From: Agromyces sp. Leaf222
GTDB taxonomy: Bacteria; Actinomycetota; Actinomycetes; Actinomycetales; Microbacteriaceae
Assembly (NCBI RefSeq): GCF_001421565.1
Contig: NZ_LMKQ01000001.1
Span: 1,177,651-1,241,650, forward strand
DNA: 64,000 nucleotides
Reading direction: 5' to 3'
The position numbers and the translations under genes are program-made. The notes under the pieces were generated by a model, which ran no database searches, was not told the origin of the DNA, and saw nothing but the letters and a program-made list of their open reading frames with translations. Below are positions 8,164 to 16,696 of this stretch, in pieces (positions within the stretch are counted from its first letter, which is position 1; each line of letters starts with the position of its first letter).

Positions 8164-9368
8164 GCATCGTGCTCGTCGTCAACTCGGGTTCCTCGTCGCT
8201 CAAGTACCAGCTGCTCGACGTCGAGACGGGGCATCCGCTCGCCAGTGGACTGGTCGAGCGCATCGGCACGACCGACGGGCACGTGAAGCACACGGCCTCC
8301 GCGCCCGGTGCCGCCGAGCCGTCGGTGTGGGATGCCGCGGTCGACGCACCAGACCACGACGCCGCCTTCGCGGTCATGCTCGAGGCGTTCGCATCGCACG
8401 GGCCCTCGCTCGAGCAGCACGCGCCGGTCGCGGTCGGGCACCGGGTCGTGCAGGGCGGAGCCCGGTTCTTCGAGCCGACCGTCATCACCGAGCTCGTGAA
8501 GATCAACATCGACGAGCTCTCGGTGCTCGCGCCGTTGCACAACCCCGCGAACCTGGCCGGCATCCGCGCGGCCGAGCGGGCGTTCCCCGACGTGCCGCAC
8601 ATCGCCGTCTTCGACACGGCCTTCCACCAGACGATGCCGCCCGCCGCGTACACCTACGCGATCGACCGCGCGCTCGCCGAGAAGCACCGCGTGCGCCGCT
8701 ACGGGTTCCACGGCACGTCGCACCGGTTCGTGTCGCGTGCGGCGGCCGAGTTCCTCGGGCGCCCGGTCGAGGAGCTGCGGCTGATCGTGCTGCACCTCGG
8801 CAACGGGGCATCGGCGTGCGCGGTCGCCGAGGGGCGATCGGTCGACACGAGCATGGGCATGACCCCGCTCGAGGGGCTCGTCATGGGCACGCGCTCGGGC
8901 GACATCGACCCCGCGGTGCTGCTGCACCTCCAGCGCAGGGCCTCGCTCGATGCCGACGCGACCGACCGGCTGCTGAACTCGCAGAGCGGCATCCTCGGCC
9001 TCAGCGGCCACGCCGACATGCGCGACCTCGAGGCCGCGCGTCAGGCCGGCGACGAGGCATCCGTCATCGCGTTCGACGTCTACACGCACCGCTTGCGCTC
9101 GTACGTCGGCGCCTACGCGGCACAGCTCGGTCGCGTCGACGCGATCGTGTTCACGGCCGGCGTCGGCGAGAACTCGGCGACCGTGCGCGGCGCGGCGCTC
9201 GCCGGACTCGAGGGCTTCGGCGTCGAGATCGACGAGGAGCGCAACGCGTCGCGCGAGCGCGGCGCCCGCCGCATCTCGACCGACGCGTCGCGCACGGCGG
9301 TGCTCGTGGTGCCGACGAACGAGGAGCTCGAGATCGCGCGGCAGGCGCTCGAGGTCGTGCTGGGCTGA
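8160..9368 (+). CDS. ackA: Acetate kinase
   Basis: 402 residues, the usual length. Phosphate-binding VNSGSSSLKY lies at residues 7-16, GHRVVQGG and the active-site FDTAFHQTMP segment in the middle, YGFHGTSH (about 180), and ADP-binding LHLGNGASACAV and FTAGVGENSATVR. It transfers phosphate between ATP/acetate and acetyl phosphate. The ATG overlaps the pta stop (ATGA), giving a two-gene operon. Transcription probably ends in the repeat/hairpin region 9443-9578. Confidence 0.97.
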   Translation: MSIVLVVNSGSSSLKYQLLDVETGHPLASGLVERIGTTDGHVKHTASAPGAAEPSVWDAAVDAPDHDAAFAVMLEAFASHGPSLEQHAPVAVGHRVVQGGARFFEPTVITELVKINIDELSVLAPLHNPANLAGIRAAERAFPDVPHIAVFDTAFHQTMPPAAYTYAIDRALAEKHRVRRYGFHGTSHRFVSRAAAEFLGRPVEELRLIVLHLGNGASACAVAEGRSVDTSMGMTPLEGLVMGTRSGDIDPAVLLHLQRRASLDADATDRLLNSQSGILGLSGHADMRDLEAARQAGDEASVIAFDVYTHRLRSYVGAYAAQLGRVDAIVFTAGVGENSATVRGAALAGLEGFGVEIDEERNASRERGARRISTDASRTAVLVVPTNEELEIARQALEVVLG

Positions 9369-9442
9369 CGCGCGGCGCACCGCCGCACTGCGGCTCCCAC
9401 CGCGCGCCCACTGCGCGTACCGCTGCGCACCGCCGCCGGTGA

Positions 9443-9514
9443 CGCCGTGCGTACCGCCGGGCGTACCGCCGGGCGTAGCGCCGGGCGTACCGCCGTGCGT
9501 AGCGCCGGGCGTGA
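9443..9514. repeat. Six tandem 12-bp repeats, consensus CGCCGGGCGTAC
   Basis: Units start at 9443, 9455, 9467, 9479, 9491 and 9503; they differ only at the fifth or sixth base (T/G) and at the end (AC/AG/GA). The array is intergenic, directly after ackA. There are no unique spacers, so it is not CRISPR-like. A (GACT)x4 run follows at 9595-9610. Confidence 0.85.
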
Positions 9515-9578
9515 AATTCAGGAGATTCGGCGCCATGGGCGCTGTGGGGCGCGCATGATGCCGGATTTCCTGAGTTTC
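9513..9578 (+). terminator. Long imperfect dyad, probable ackA terminator or regulatory hairpin
   Basis: GAAATTCAGGAGATTCGGC (9513-9531) and GCCGGATTTCCTGAGTTTC (9560-9578) pair over 19 positions. The three DNA mismatches all become G-U pairs in RNA, so the transcript can form a full 19-bp stem with a 28-base loop. It could end pta-ackA transcription, act as a processing site, or as DNA be a double operator; the sequence does not decide. Confidence 0.5.
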
Positions 9579-9639
9579 CTGGTGACGACGGACGGACTGA
9601 CTGACTGACTTCGGGGACCCCTTCTGCAAGAAATGTTGT

Positions 9640-9653
9640 GCAAGAACTCTTGC
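9640..9653. promoter_or_regulatory. Candidate operator GCAAGA-AC-TCTTGC
   Basis: A perfect 6-bp dyad ten bases before the start of the ArsR-like regulator. TGCAAGAA occurs a second time at 9625-9632. Position and symmetry suggest autoregulation of the regulator-exporter operon. Confidence 0.5.
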
Positions 9654-9662
9654 TGATCTAGC

Positions 9663-10322
9663 ATGGCGAGCATGGACACTCCCGCACCCGACGCGGCCGC
9701 TTCCGCCGGTACCCCTGCCAGCAGCCCCGTCGAGGGTGCCGGCCCGGCCGATCGGCGCATCGGCCTGCACGACGCCGGCTCGATGCGGGCCCTCGCGCAC
9801 CCGCTGCGCCTCCGCATCCTCGGGCTGTTGAGGGCCGGAGGCCCGCACTCGGTCGGCATGCTCGTCGAGGCCACCGGCGCGGCATCCGGATCGATCAGCT
9901 ACCACCTGGGCACGCTCGCCAAGCACGGCTTCGTCGTGCCGGCGCCCGAGCGCGAGCGCGACGGTCGCGAGCGCTGGTGGAAGTCCGCGCACGAGATGAC
10001 CGTGATGCACGCCGAGGAGTTCCTCGGCGACCCCGATCGGCGCGAGGCGTCCGAGGCGATGCGGCGCACCGTGCTCGAGTCCTACCACCGCGAGCTGCTC
10101 GACGCGCTCGACGCCGAGATCGCGCTCGAACCCGAGTGGGTCGCCGCGTCCGACTCGAGCGACGGCGGTGCGCGCCTCTCGATCGACGAGATGCGCGAGC
10201 TCGCGGCCGAGCTCGATGCCGTCCACGAGAAGTGGTGGGCGCTCGGCCGCGGTCGCGAGCCCGAGCCCGACACGCGCCTCGTGCGGTGGATCACGCACGT
10301 GTTCCCGCGGAGCGGGTCGTGA
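9663..10322 (+). CDS. Winged-helix (ArsR-like) transcriptional regulator
   Basis: 219 residues. After a ~35-residue Ala/Pro-rich N-terminus comes a winged helix-turn-helix: SMRALAHPLRLRILGLLR, then the recognition helix in ATGAASGSISYHLGTLAKHGFV, then wing ERERDGRERWWKSA. The C-terminal ~110 residues are helical and acidic and may bind ligand or dimerise. The stop overlaps the GTG of an MFS transporter (GTGA), so it most likely represses its own operon until the exporter substrate is present. Which of the ATGs at the start (9663 or 9672) is used is uncertain. Confidence 0.85.
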   Translation: MASMDTPAPDAAASAGTPASSPVEGAGPADRRIGLHDAGSMRALAHPLRLRILGLLRAGGPHSVGMLVEATGAASGSISYHLGTLAKHGFVVPAPERERDGRERWWKSAHEMTVMHAEEFLGDPDRREASEAMRRTVLESYHRELLDALDAEIALEPEWVAASDSSDGGARLSIDEMRELAAELDAVHEKWWALGRGREPEPDTRLVRWITHVFPRSGS

Positions 10323-11851
10323 GCGGCGAATCGGGCGCGGCATCCGCCGGTTCGGTCGCGGCCGACGAACCGGAGGCATCGGCCGGCCCTGCCCGGGAAA
10401 CGGCAGCCGACTCCGCATCGCCGGCCGGAGACGTGCCGGCCGACGGCCCGGCGGTGGAGCCGCGCCGTCGCCTGCCGATCCTCGCGCTGTTCGCGGCGCA
10501 GTTCTTCTCGCTCGCCGGCAACGCCATCGCTCTCATCGCGATCCCGATCATTGCGCTGCAACAGACCGGATCCCCGCTCGCCGCGGGCGTCGCCGGCGTC
10601 TTCGCCACCGTGCCGCTCGTGATCGGCGGCGCGCTCGGCGGCGTGCTCGTCGACCGCTTCGGGTACCGCCTCTCGAGCATCGTCGCCGACGTCGCGAGCG
10701 GCGTCACGGTCATCGCGATCCCGATCCTCGCGGCCACGATCGGGCTGCACTTCGGCGTGCTGCTCGCCCTCGTCTTCCTCGGCGGGCTCCTCGACCCGCC
10801 GGGCGACACGGCGAAGACCGTGCTCGTTCCCGATCTCGCAGCCCTCGCGCGGATGCCACTGGCTCGCGCCGCCGGCGTGCAGTCGACCGTGCAGCGCACC
10901 GCCTCGATGATCGGGGCCGGCATCGCCGGCGTGGCCGTGGCGCTCGCCGGGCCGATGCCGGCGCTCGTGTTCGATGCGGCCGGATTCCTCGTCTCCGCGG
11001 CGCTGGTGCTCGCATTCGTGCCGAGCGCGGCGGCGGCCCGGTCGTCGTCGCCGGCCGAGGCACTGGATGATTCCGGCGCCGCTTCAGGTGCTGACTCGCC
11101 CGAACCCGAGGCGACGAAGGGCGGCTTCGTCGCCGGCATCCGCTTCATGCTGCACTCGCCGTTGCTGCTCGCGGTCGTGCTGCTCGTGACGCTGACGAAC
11201 GCGATCGATGCCGCGGGCATCACCGTGCTGAAGCCCGTCTATGCGACCGAGGTGCTCGGCGAGGCCGGGCTGCTGGGCGGAATGGTCGCATGCTTCGCGG
11301 CCGGCGCGCTCACCGGGTCGGCCGTGTTCGGCTGGGTGGGGCATCGCCGTTCGGGGCGCGGGCTGTTCGCGACCTGCTTCATGCTCGCGGGCGCGCCGCC
11401 GTACCTCGCGATGGCGGCGGGGGTGCCGCTGCCCGTGCTGCTCGCGGTGCTGCTCTGCTCGGGTCTCGCGGCCGGCATGCTCAACCCGATGATCGCCACG
11501 GCCATGTACCGGCAGGTGCCCGACGGCATGCGGGCCAGGGTGTTCGGCGCGATGACGGCCGGCGTCGCGGCGTCGATGCCGCTCGGCGCGCTGGTCGGCG
11601 GGTTCGCCGTCGAGCAGGTCGGCCTCACGCCGACGCTCATCGGCGCCGGCTGCCTCTACCTCGTGCTCGGTGCGAGTCCGCTGTTCATCCGGGCGTTCGC
11701 GGGCCTCGCCGCCGCCGCCGGCGGCACCGCCGTCACCGCCGCGGACGATGACGCGCCAGTCGATGCGGCGCGCCGAGGCGCCGACGCCGAGCGGTCGCGT
11801 TCTGCGGCTTCCGACCCGCGCGAACCGGCAGAACGAGACTACTCGCGGTAG
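10319..11851 (+). CDS. MFS transporter, exporter type
   Basis: 510 residues from a GTG that overlaps the regulator stop. About 50 disordered N-terminal residues are followed by LPILALFAAQFFSLAGNAIALIAIP and ten to twelve membrane helices. The loop GGVLVDRFGYRLSS between helices 2 and 3 is the MFS motif A position. The central cytoplasmic loop (PEPEATKGG) is short; the tail is hydrophilic. The closest recognisable type is the macrolide-efflux/enterobactin-exporter-like group of MFS_1/MFS_3 proteins. Substrate unknown; pairing with a winged-helix repressor suggests inducible export of a toxic small molecule. Confidence 0.85.
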   Translation: MSGESGAASAGSVAADEPEASAGPARETAADSASPAGDVPADGPAVEPRRRLPILALFAAQFFSLAGNAIALIAIPIIALQQTGSPLAAGVAGVFATVPLVIGGALGGVLVDRFGYRLSSIVADVASGVTVIAIPILAATIGLHFGVLLALVFLGGLLDPPGDTAKTVLVPDLAALARMPLARAAGVQSTVQRTASMIGAGIAGVAVALAGPMPALVFDAAGFLVSAALVLAFVPSAAAARSSSPAEALDDSGAASGADSPEPEATKGGFVAGIRFMLHSPLLLAVVLLVTLTNAIDAAGITVLKPVYATEVLGEAGLLGGMVACFAAGALTGSAVFGWVGHRRSGRGLFATCFMLAGAPPYLAMAAGVPLPVLLAVLLCSGLAAGMLNPMIATAMYRQVPDGMRARVFGAMTAGVAASMPLGALVGGFAVEQVGLTPTLIGAGCLYLVLGASPLFIRAFAGLAAAAGGTAVTAADDDAPVDAARRGADAERSRSAASDPREPAERDYSR

Positions 11852-11891
11852 CGCGACGGCATGTCGCCGAGGCGGTCGAGGCAGGTTCGGT

Positions 11892-12269
11892 TCAGCGCAC
11901 GTGGCGCGCGCAGTCGATGCACAGCTCCGCGGTCGGGCGCGCATCGAGGCGTGCGACCGTGATGCGCTTGCCGCAGTTCGAGCAGACGCCGTAGCTGCCG
12001 TCGGCGATGCGCGCGAGCGCATGCTGGACATCCGCGAGTTCGGCCCGCACATCGGCGAGCACGGCGCTGCGCTGCGACCACTCCTGGGTCATCGTCGGGC
12101 CCTCCGGGTCGTGCTCGTCGTCGGCCGTCGCGTCGCTCCTCGCGATGCGCACCGCGGTCATCGCATCGTCGAACTCGGCCAGCCGCTGCTCGGCGTCGGC
12201 GCGCTCGGCGCGCAGCCTCGCCTCGAATCTCGTGAGCTGTGCCGGTGTCATCGTCGTCGCCGTCATCAT
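11892..12269 (-). CDS. DksA/TraR-type zinc-finger protein
   Basis: 125 residues. A long coiled-coil-like helical pair (residues ~8-85, ARLRAERADAEQRL and VRAELADVQHALARI) is followed by a C4 zinc finger CSNCGK...CIDCARH near the C-terminus. This is the shape of DksA-like proteins that reach into the RNA polymerase secondary channel; in Actinobacteria related proteins occur without proven ppGpp dependence. ATG-ATG at 12269/12266 follows AAAGGGGGC. It is divergent from dnaX and convergent with the MFS gene. Confidence 0.85.
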   Translation of the reverse strand: MMTATTMTPAQLTRFEARLRAERADAEQRLAEFDDAMTAVRIARSDATADDEHDPEGPTMTQEWSQRSAVLADVRAELADVQHALARIADGSYGVCSNCGKRITVARLDARPTAELCIDCARHVR

Positions 12270-12332
12270 GCCCCCTTTCGATCACCGCATGCTACGCCCA
12301 CGACATCCGGAACGCGTGTCAGACGCGGCAAC

Positions 12333-12338
12333 TACGAT
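12333..12338 (+). promoter_or_regulatory. Candidate -10 (TACGAT) for a leaderless dnaX mRNA
   Basis: TACGAT ends six bases before the GTG start of dnaX (12345). With initiation about seven bases downstream of the -10, the mRNA would begin at the start codon. GAGG immediately before the GTG is too close for a normal Shine-Dalgarno pairing. Confidence 0.45.
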
Positions 12339-12344
12339 TGAGGC

Positions 12345-14975
12345 GTGGTCACCGCCCTATATCGCCGTTACCGGCCCGAGACGTTCGCCGAGATGATCGG
12401 ACAGTCGCAGGTGACCGATCCGCTGATGACGGCGCTGCGCACCGATCGCGTCAATCACGCCTACCTGTTCAGCGGCCCGCGCGGTTGCGGCAAGACGACG
12501 TCGGCGCGCATCCTCGCGCGCTGCCTGAACTGCGCCGAGGGGCCGACCGACGTGCCGTGCGGCACCTGCCCGAGCTGCGTCGAGCTCGCTCGCGGTGGCG
12601 GCGGTTCGCTCGACGTCGTCGAGATCGACGCCGCCAGCCACAACGGCGTCGACGACGCGCGCGACCTGCGCGAGCGCGCCGTGTTCGCCCCGGCGCGCGA
12701 CCGCTACAAGATCTTCATCCTCGACGAGGCGCACATGGTCACGCCGCAGGGCTTCAATGCCCTGCTGAAGCTCGTCGAAGAACCGCCTGAGCACGTCAAG
12801 TTCATCTTCGCGACCACCGAGCCCGACAAGGTGCTCGGCACGATCCGCTCGCGCACGCACCACTACCCGTTCCGGCTCGTGCCGCCCGGCCCGATGCTCG
12901 AGTACGTGCAGCAACTCTGCAGCGAAGAGGGCGTCGAGGTCGCGCCCGGCGTGCTGCCGCTCGTCGTCCGCGCCGGCGGCGGCTCGCCGCGAGACACGCT
13001 CTCACTGCTCGACCAGCTGATCGCCGGCTCCGAGGGCACGAGCATCGACTACGAGCGCGCGGTCGCGCTGCTCGGCTACACGCACGGCGCGCTGCTCGAC
13101 GAGGTCGTCGACGCCATCGGCCAGGGCGATGCGGCCGGGGCGTTCGCCGCCGCCGACCGGGTCGTGCAGACCGGCCAAGACCCCCGCCGATTCGTCGAAG
13201 ACCTGCTCGAGCGCCTGCGCGACCTCATCATCGTCGCCGCGTCGACGCCTGAGGCCGCCGCGGCGGTGCTGCGCGGCGTCCCGGCCGACGAGCTCGCGCG
13301 CATGGGCACGCAGGCCGCCGCCTTCGGGGCCGCCGAGCTCTCTCGCGTCGCGGACCTCGTCAACCAGACCCTCACCGAGATGAGCGGCGCGACCTCGCCG
13401 CGCCTGCACCTCGAGCTCATGCTCGCCCGCGTGCTCGTGCCCGCGATCGACGACACGCAGCGCGGCGCGCTCGCACGCGTCGAGCGACTCGAGCGTCGCG
13501 TCGGGTTCTCGGATGCCGCGGGCGCGCCGTCCGGCGGCGGTGCAGCGCTTGCCGCGCCGGCCCCGACCTCCGCCCCTGCACCGGCTGCTCTTGCGCCGAC
13601 CGCCCCTTCGCCGGCCGCCCCTTCGCCGGCCGCTCCTGCGCCGGCAGCGCCGGCGCCTGCTGCAGCGCCGTCTGCGCCAGCGCCCACCACGTCGGCCCCG
13701 GCGTCCCCGCCTGCGGCTGCTTCTGCCGCGCCGGAGTCGGCCGCGACGACGCCGGCAGCCGCTGCGCCGGCCGCGCCCGAGACCTCCCCGGCGCCTTCCG
13801 CACCCGCCCCGGCACCTGCGCTCGTCGGGCCGGTCACGGTGCAGCAGATGCGCGATGCGTGGCCCGAGGTGCTCGCCGCGCTGCAGCGGGTCAAGCGCAC
13901 CGCGTGGATGGCCGCGCTCACCGCGCAGGTCATCGACTACCGCTCCGAAGACGGCGTGCTCCTGCTCGGATTCCCCAGCCAGAACGACGTGAACGACCTC
14001 AGGGGTTCCGCCGGCGCGCAGAGCCCCGCAGAGCTGCTGCGTGCGGCGATCACCGAGGTGCTCGGCATCCAGGTCAAGTTCATTCCGCGGGTCATCGGCG
14101 CGCAGGCCCCGGGCCAGCAGCCCGCCGGCCGAGCGGCCGACGGGGGCGGCGCGTCGCCCGCGCCTGCCGCGCCTGCATCCGGCGGCCCTGCGCCTGCCAG
14201 TTCCGCGCCTGCCGGTTCCGCGCCGCCCGGTTCCGCGCCCGCCGGCGCTTCATCCGCCGGCTCCGCACCGGCGGCGCCGAGCGCGGCTGCGGCGCCACCA
14301 GCACCCGGCTCCGGGCCGGCGGCGTCCTCCGGGGCTCCGTCGACGTCGGGCACGAAGTCCGGTGCCGCACGCGACGCCGGTCGCACGTCCGCACCGAAGA
14401 CCTCCGCACCCTCGGCGAAGGCCGCAGCCTCGGCGCCGGTCGACTCCTGGGCGACGGTCGCGATCCCGGGCGACCCGGCCGACGGCGCGTCAGGCGCCAC
14501 CGCCGGCACCGCGACGGCCCTGCTGACCGCGACGCGCGAGGCCGAGCGCCCCGCCGCTGCGGCGACCGTCGAGTCCGCGCCGTCCGCTTCGCCCGTGGTC
14601 GAGCGCGAGGCCACGCGATCGATCGAGGCCCCGAGCGCCCCAGACGACGCCGATGCCCCTCCGCTCGACGAGGAGCCGCCCTTCGATCCCGACTTCGACC
14701 GCGTTCCGGCCGACGAACCGGGCGCGGGACGACCTCAAGGTTCCCAGCGGGTCGCGCCGACGCAGCCGGCGGCGCGTGCCGAGGCCTCGGCCGAGGCATC
14801 CGCTCCCGCGCCGAGGCAGCGCGCGGCGAACGCTGCACGGAGCGCCTCAACCAGCGCCTCCACCAGCGGCGGCATCCAGCGCTACGGCGAGGCCGTCGTG
14901 CGCGAGGTTCTCGGCGCGACCTTCCTCGAAGAGGTCGAGACGCCGGCACGTCCCGGCTTCGGGGAGCGTGGCTAG
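12345..14975 (+). CDS. dnaX: DNA polymerase III gamma/tau subunit
   Basis: 876 residues. RYRPETFAEMIGQ opens the AAA+ clamp-loader domain, with Walker A GPRGCGKTT (about 44-52), zinc module CLNC...CGTCPSC, Walker B FILDEAHM (~127) and sensor FATTEPDKV. Domain III ends near residue 365. Two long Pro/Ala/Ser-rich stretches (about 395-490 and 595-720) flank a folded domain (VQQMRDAWPEVLAALQRVKR...) like the tau C-terminal domain that binds the polymerase alpha subunit. No A-rich slippery heptamer was noticed, so only the tau form is likely. It is followed by recR three bases downstream. Confidence 0.96.
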   Translation: MVTALYRRYRPETFAEMIGQSQVTDPLMTALRTDRVNHAYLFSGPRGCGKTTSARILARCLNCAEGPTDVPCGTCPSCVELARGGGGSLDVVEIDAASHNGVDDARDLRERAVFAPARDRYKIFILDEAHMVTPQGFNALLKLVEEPPEHVKFIFATTEPDKVLGTIRSRTHHYPFRLVPPGPMLEYVQQLCSEEGVEVAPGVLPLVVRAGGGSPRDTLSLLDQLIAGSEGTSIDYERAVALLGYTHGALLDEVVDAIGQGDAAGAFAAADRVVQTGQDPRRFVEDLLERLRDLIIVAASTPEAAAAVLRGVPADELARMGTQAAAFGAAELSRVADLVNQTLTEMSGATSPRLHLELMLARVLVPAIDDTQRGALARVERLERRVGFSDAAGAPSGGGAALAAPAPTSAPAPAALAPTAPSPAAPSPAAPAPAAPAPAAAPSAPAPTTSAPASPPAAASAAPESAATTPAAAAPAAPETSPAPSAPAPAPALVGPVTVQQMRDAWPEVLAALQRVKRTAWMAALTAQVIDYRSEDGVLLLGFPSQNDVNDLRGSAGAQSPAELLRAAITEVLGIQVKFIPRVIGAQAPGQQPAGRAADGGGASPAPAAPASGGPAPASSAPAGSAPPGSAPAGASSAGSAPAAPSAAAAPPAPGSGPAASSGAPSTSGTKSGAARDAGRTSAPKTSAPSAKAAASAPVDSWATVAIPGDPADGASGATAGTATALLTATREAERPAAAATVESAPSASPVVEREATRSIEAPSAPDDADAPPLDEEPPFDPDFDRVPADEPGAGRPQGSQRVAPTQPAARAEASAEASAPAPRQRAANAARSASTSASTSGGIQRYGEAVVREVLGATFLEEVETPARPGFGERG

Positions 14976-14978
14976 CGC

Positions 14979-15575
14979 ATGTACGAAGGCATCGTCCAAG
15001 AACTCATCGACGAACTCGGCCGGCTTCCCGGCATCGGGCCGAAGTCGGCGCAGCGCATCGCGTTCCACATCGTGCAGACCGAGCAGTTCGACGTGAGCCG
15101 GCTCGCCGAGATCCTCATGGACGTGCGCACGAAGGTGCGCTTCTGCGCGATCTGCGGCAACGTCTCCGAGCAGGAGACCTGCTCGATCTGCCGTGATCCG
15201 CGCCGCGACCCCGCCCTGATCTGCGTGGTCGAAGAGGCGAAGGACGTCGTCGCGATCGAGCGCACGCGCGAGTTCCGCGGGCTCTACCACGTGCTCGGCG
15301 GCGCGATCAGCCCGATCGACGGCATCGGGCCCGACGAGCTCCGCATCCGTCAGCTCATGCAGCGCCTCGCCGACGGCACCGTCACCGAGGTCATCATCGC
15401 GACCGACCCGAACCTCGAGGGCGAGGCGACGGCGACCTACCTCAGCCGACTGCTCACCACCCTCGAGATCCGCGTCACCCGTCTTGCCTCCGGCCTCCCC
15501 GTCGGCGGCGACCTCGAGTACGCCGACGAGGTCACCCTCGGCCGTGCCTTCGAGGGGCGGCGCGTGGTCGGTTGA
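14979..15575 (+). CDS. recR: Recombination mediator RecR
   Basis: 198 residues, standard length. The N-terminal helix-hairpin-helix [16 protein letters not shown], the C4 zinc finger CAIC...CSIC at about 56-71, the Toprim domain [13 protein letters not shown] with [12 protein letters not shown], and the Walker-B-like C-terminal segment are all present. It acts with RecO/RecF to load RecA on gapped DNA. The dnaX-recR pairing is a classic conserved order; the gap of three bases shows an operon. Confidence 0.97.
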   Translation: MYEGIVQELIDELGRLPGIGPKSAQRIAFHIVQTEQFDVSRLAEILMDVRTKVRFCAICGNVSEQETCSICRDPRRDPALICVVEEAKDVVAIERTREFRGLYHVLGGAISPIDGIGPDELRIRQLMQRLADGTVTEVIIATDPNLEGEATATYLSRLLTTLEIRVTRLASGLPVGGDLEYADEVTLGRAFEGRRVVG

Positions 15576-15621
15576 CCCGACGAGGGTTGACGCCGACCGC
15601 GCGGTGGACTGGACTGGGTGC

Positions 15622-15984
15622 ATGGCCGTCAGTCGAGGTGCCGAATGGGTTGCGGGGTACGTCGCCGCCTGGCAGTCGAACGACCCCGACGAGATCGGCG
15701 CGCTGTTCACCGACGACGCCGTCTACCTCACGAGCCCCGACTCGCAGCCGCGCGTCGGGCGAGAGCAGATCGTCGCGGGCTGGCTCGAAGACCTCGACGA
15801 GCCGGGCACCTGGGCCTTCGACTGGAAGGTGCTGCACGAGCACGACGGGTTCGTCGTCGTGCAGGGGCGCACCGTGTATCCGGCCCGCAGCGACTACCTG
15901 AACCTCTGGATCATCCGCCTCGCGCCCGACGGCCGTGCCACCGAGTACACCGAGTGGTACATGGCGCGAGGCCACAAGGACTGA
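15622..15984 (+). CDS. NTF2-like (SnoaL-type) protein
   Basis: 120 residues: helix SRGAEWVAGYVAAWQSNDPDEIGALF, TDDAVYLTS, then a curved beta sheet (AGWLEDL...WKVLHEHDGFVVVQGRTVY...LWIIRL). This is a cone-shaped NTF2 fold that can be a small enzyme or a ligand-binding protein. ATG 15622 is used because family members start just before the first helix. It lies 46 bases after recR on the same strand, possibly co-transcribed. No catalytic residue set can be assigned. Confidence 0.7.
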   Translation: MAVSRGAEWVAGYVAAWQSNDPDEIGALFTDDAVYLTSPDSQPRVGREQIVAGWLEDLDEPGTWAFDWKVLHEHDGFVVVQGRTVYPARSDYLNLWIIRLAPDGRATEYTEWYMARGHKD

Positions 15985-15990
15985 GCTCGG

Positions 15991-16060
15991 GCGACGGGCG
16001 GCCCGCGACGGGCGGCCTGCAACCGGCATCCGCCACCGGCATCCGCCACCGGCATCCGTC
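15991..16060. repeat. Two short tandem repeat sets between convergent genes
   Basis: GCGACGGGCGGCC occurs twice (15991-16003, 16005-16017) and ACCGGCATCCGCC three times at 13-bp period (16022-16060, last copy ending GTC). The second set contains the genome's over-represented GGCATCC word. Confidence 0.75.
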
Positions 16061-16559
16061 AGCGCAGCACCTCGACGAGCACGACCCACGCGAGCACGAT
16101 CGCCGAGGCGATCGCCAGGATCGTCGCGATGCCGAGCACCATCAGGCCGGCCGGCACGACGCCCGCGAGCAGCAGCACCGACCCGACGAGGTACGCGACG
16201 ATGGGCAGCAGCCCGGCCGCGGACTTCGCGGCGAGCTCGCGCGCCGTTCCCCGATGCTGGTCGTCCTGGAAGATCGCGCGCACGGCATGCACCTCGAATG
16301 CGGCGGCGACGGCGGCCGCGACGAGCGCCTCGATGCCGTAGGCCCACAGCGGCTGTCCGGGCGCGAGCGCGAGGCCGGTGACCACGATCGCGAGCACGAG
16401 GGTCGCGATCGACGCGGCGGCTCGGGCGGGCAACGTCTTCGAACTCATGATCGCGCCGATGTTCACCGACATCGCCACGATGAGCAGGCCCGCGAGCGCT
16501 GCGGTCGCCCCGACCATCGCCACGTTGAACTCGGACCATGGTTCAAGCGCCTCGGACAT
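16059..16559 (-). CDS. Hypothetical multi-pass membrane protein
   Basis: 166 residues with about five hydrophobic segments: MVGATAALAGLLIVAMSVNI (~15-34), AAASIATLVLAIVVTGLAL, AYGIEALVAAAVAAAFEV, AGLLPIVAYLVGSVLLLAGVV and VLGIATILAIASAIVLAWVV. Charged loops are few (IFQDDQHRGTARELAAKSA). No family recognised beyond a small integral membrane protein. Its start is divergent from nothing nearby; the phosphatase gene lies upstream of it on the same strand, separated by a hairpin terminator at 16610-16640. Confidence 0.7.
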   Translation of the reverse strand: MSEALEPWSEFNVAMVGATAALAGLLIVAMSVNIGAIMSSKTLPARAAASIATLVLAIVVTGLALAPGQPLWAYGIEALVAAAVAAAFEVHAVRAIFQDDQHRGTARELAAKSAAGLLPIVAYLVGSVLLLAGVVPAGLMVLGIATILAIASAIVLAWVVLVEVLR

Positions 16560-16609
16560 GCCCGCACTCTATCGGCGGCGGCCCGTCGATGGCGAGGCTC
16601 GTGGCACGC

Positions 16610-16640
16610 AGGAAGGGCCGGGGGAGGCCCGACCCTTCCT
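16610..16640 (-). terminator. Hairpin terminator after the phosphatase gene
   Basis: AGGAAGGG (16610-16617) pairs with CCCTTCCT (16633-16640), extended by an inner CCGGG/CCCG pairing. It lies 57 bases after the stop of the minus-strand phosphatase gene and before the small membrane protein gene. Confidence 0.6.
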
Positions 16641-16696
16641 GGACCCTCATCGCGATGCCGTCATGGGCACCTCGACGATGGTCGGTGCGGCATCGC

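Noticed and set aside
9443..9514. Possible CRISPR array
   Set aside because: 12-bp units are contiguous with no unique spacers and no cas gene is near.
12345..14975. Programmed frameshift in dnaX
   Set aside because: No A-rich slippery heptamer was seen near the gamma/tau boundary; the frame is open to the tau end.
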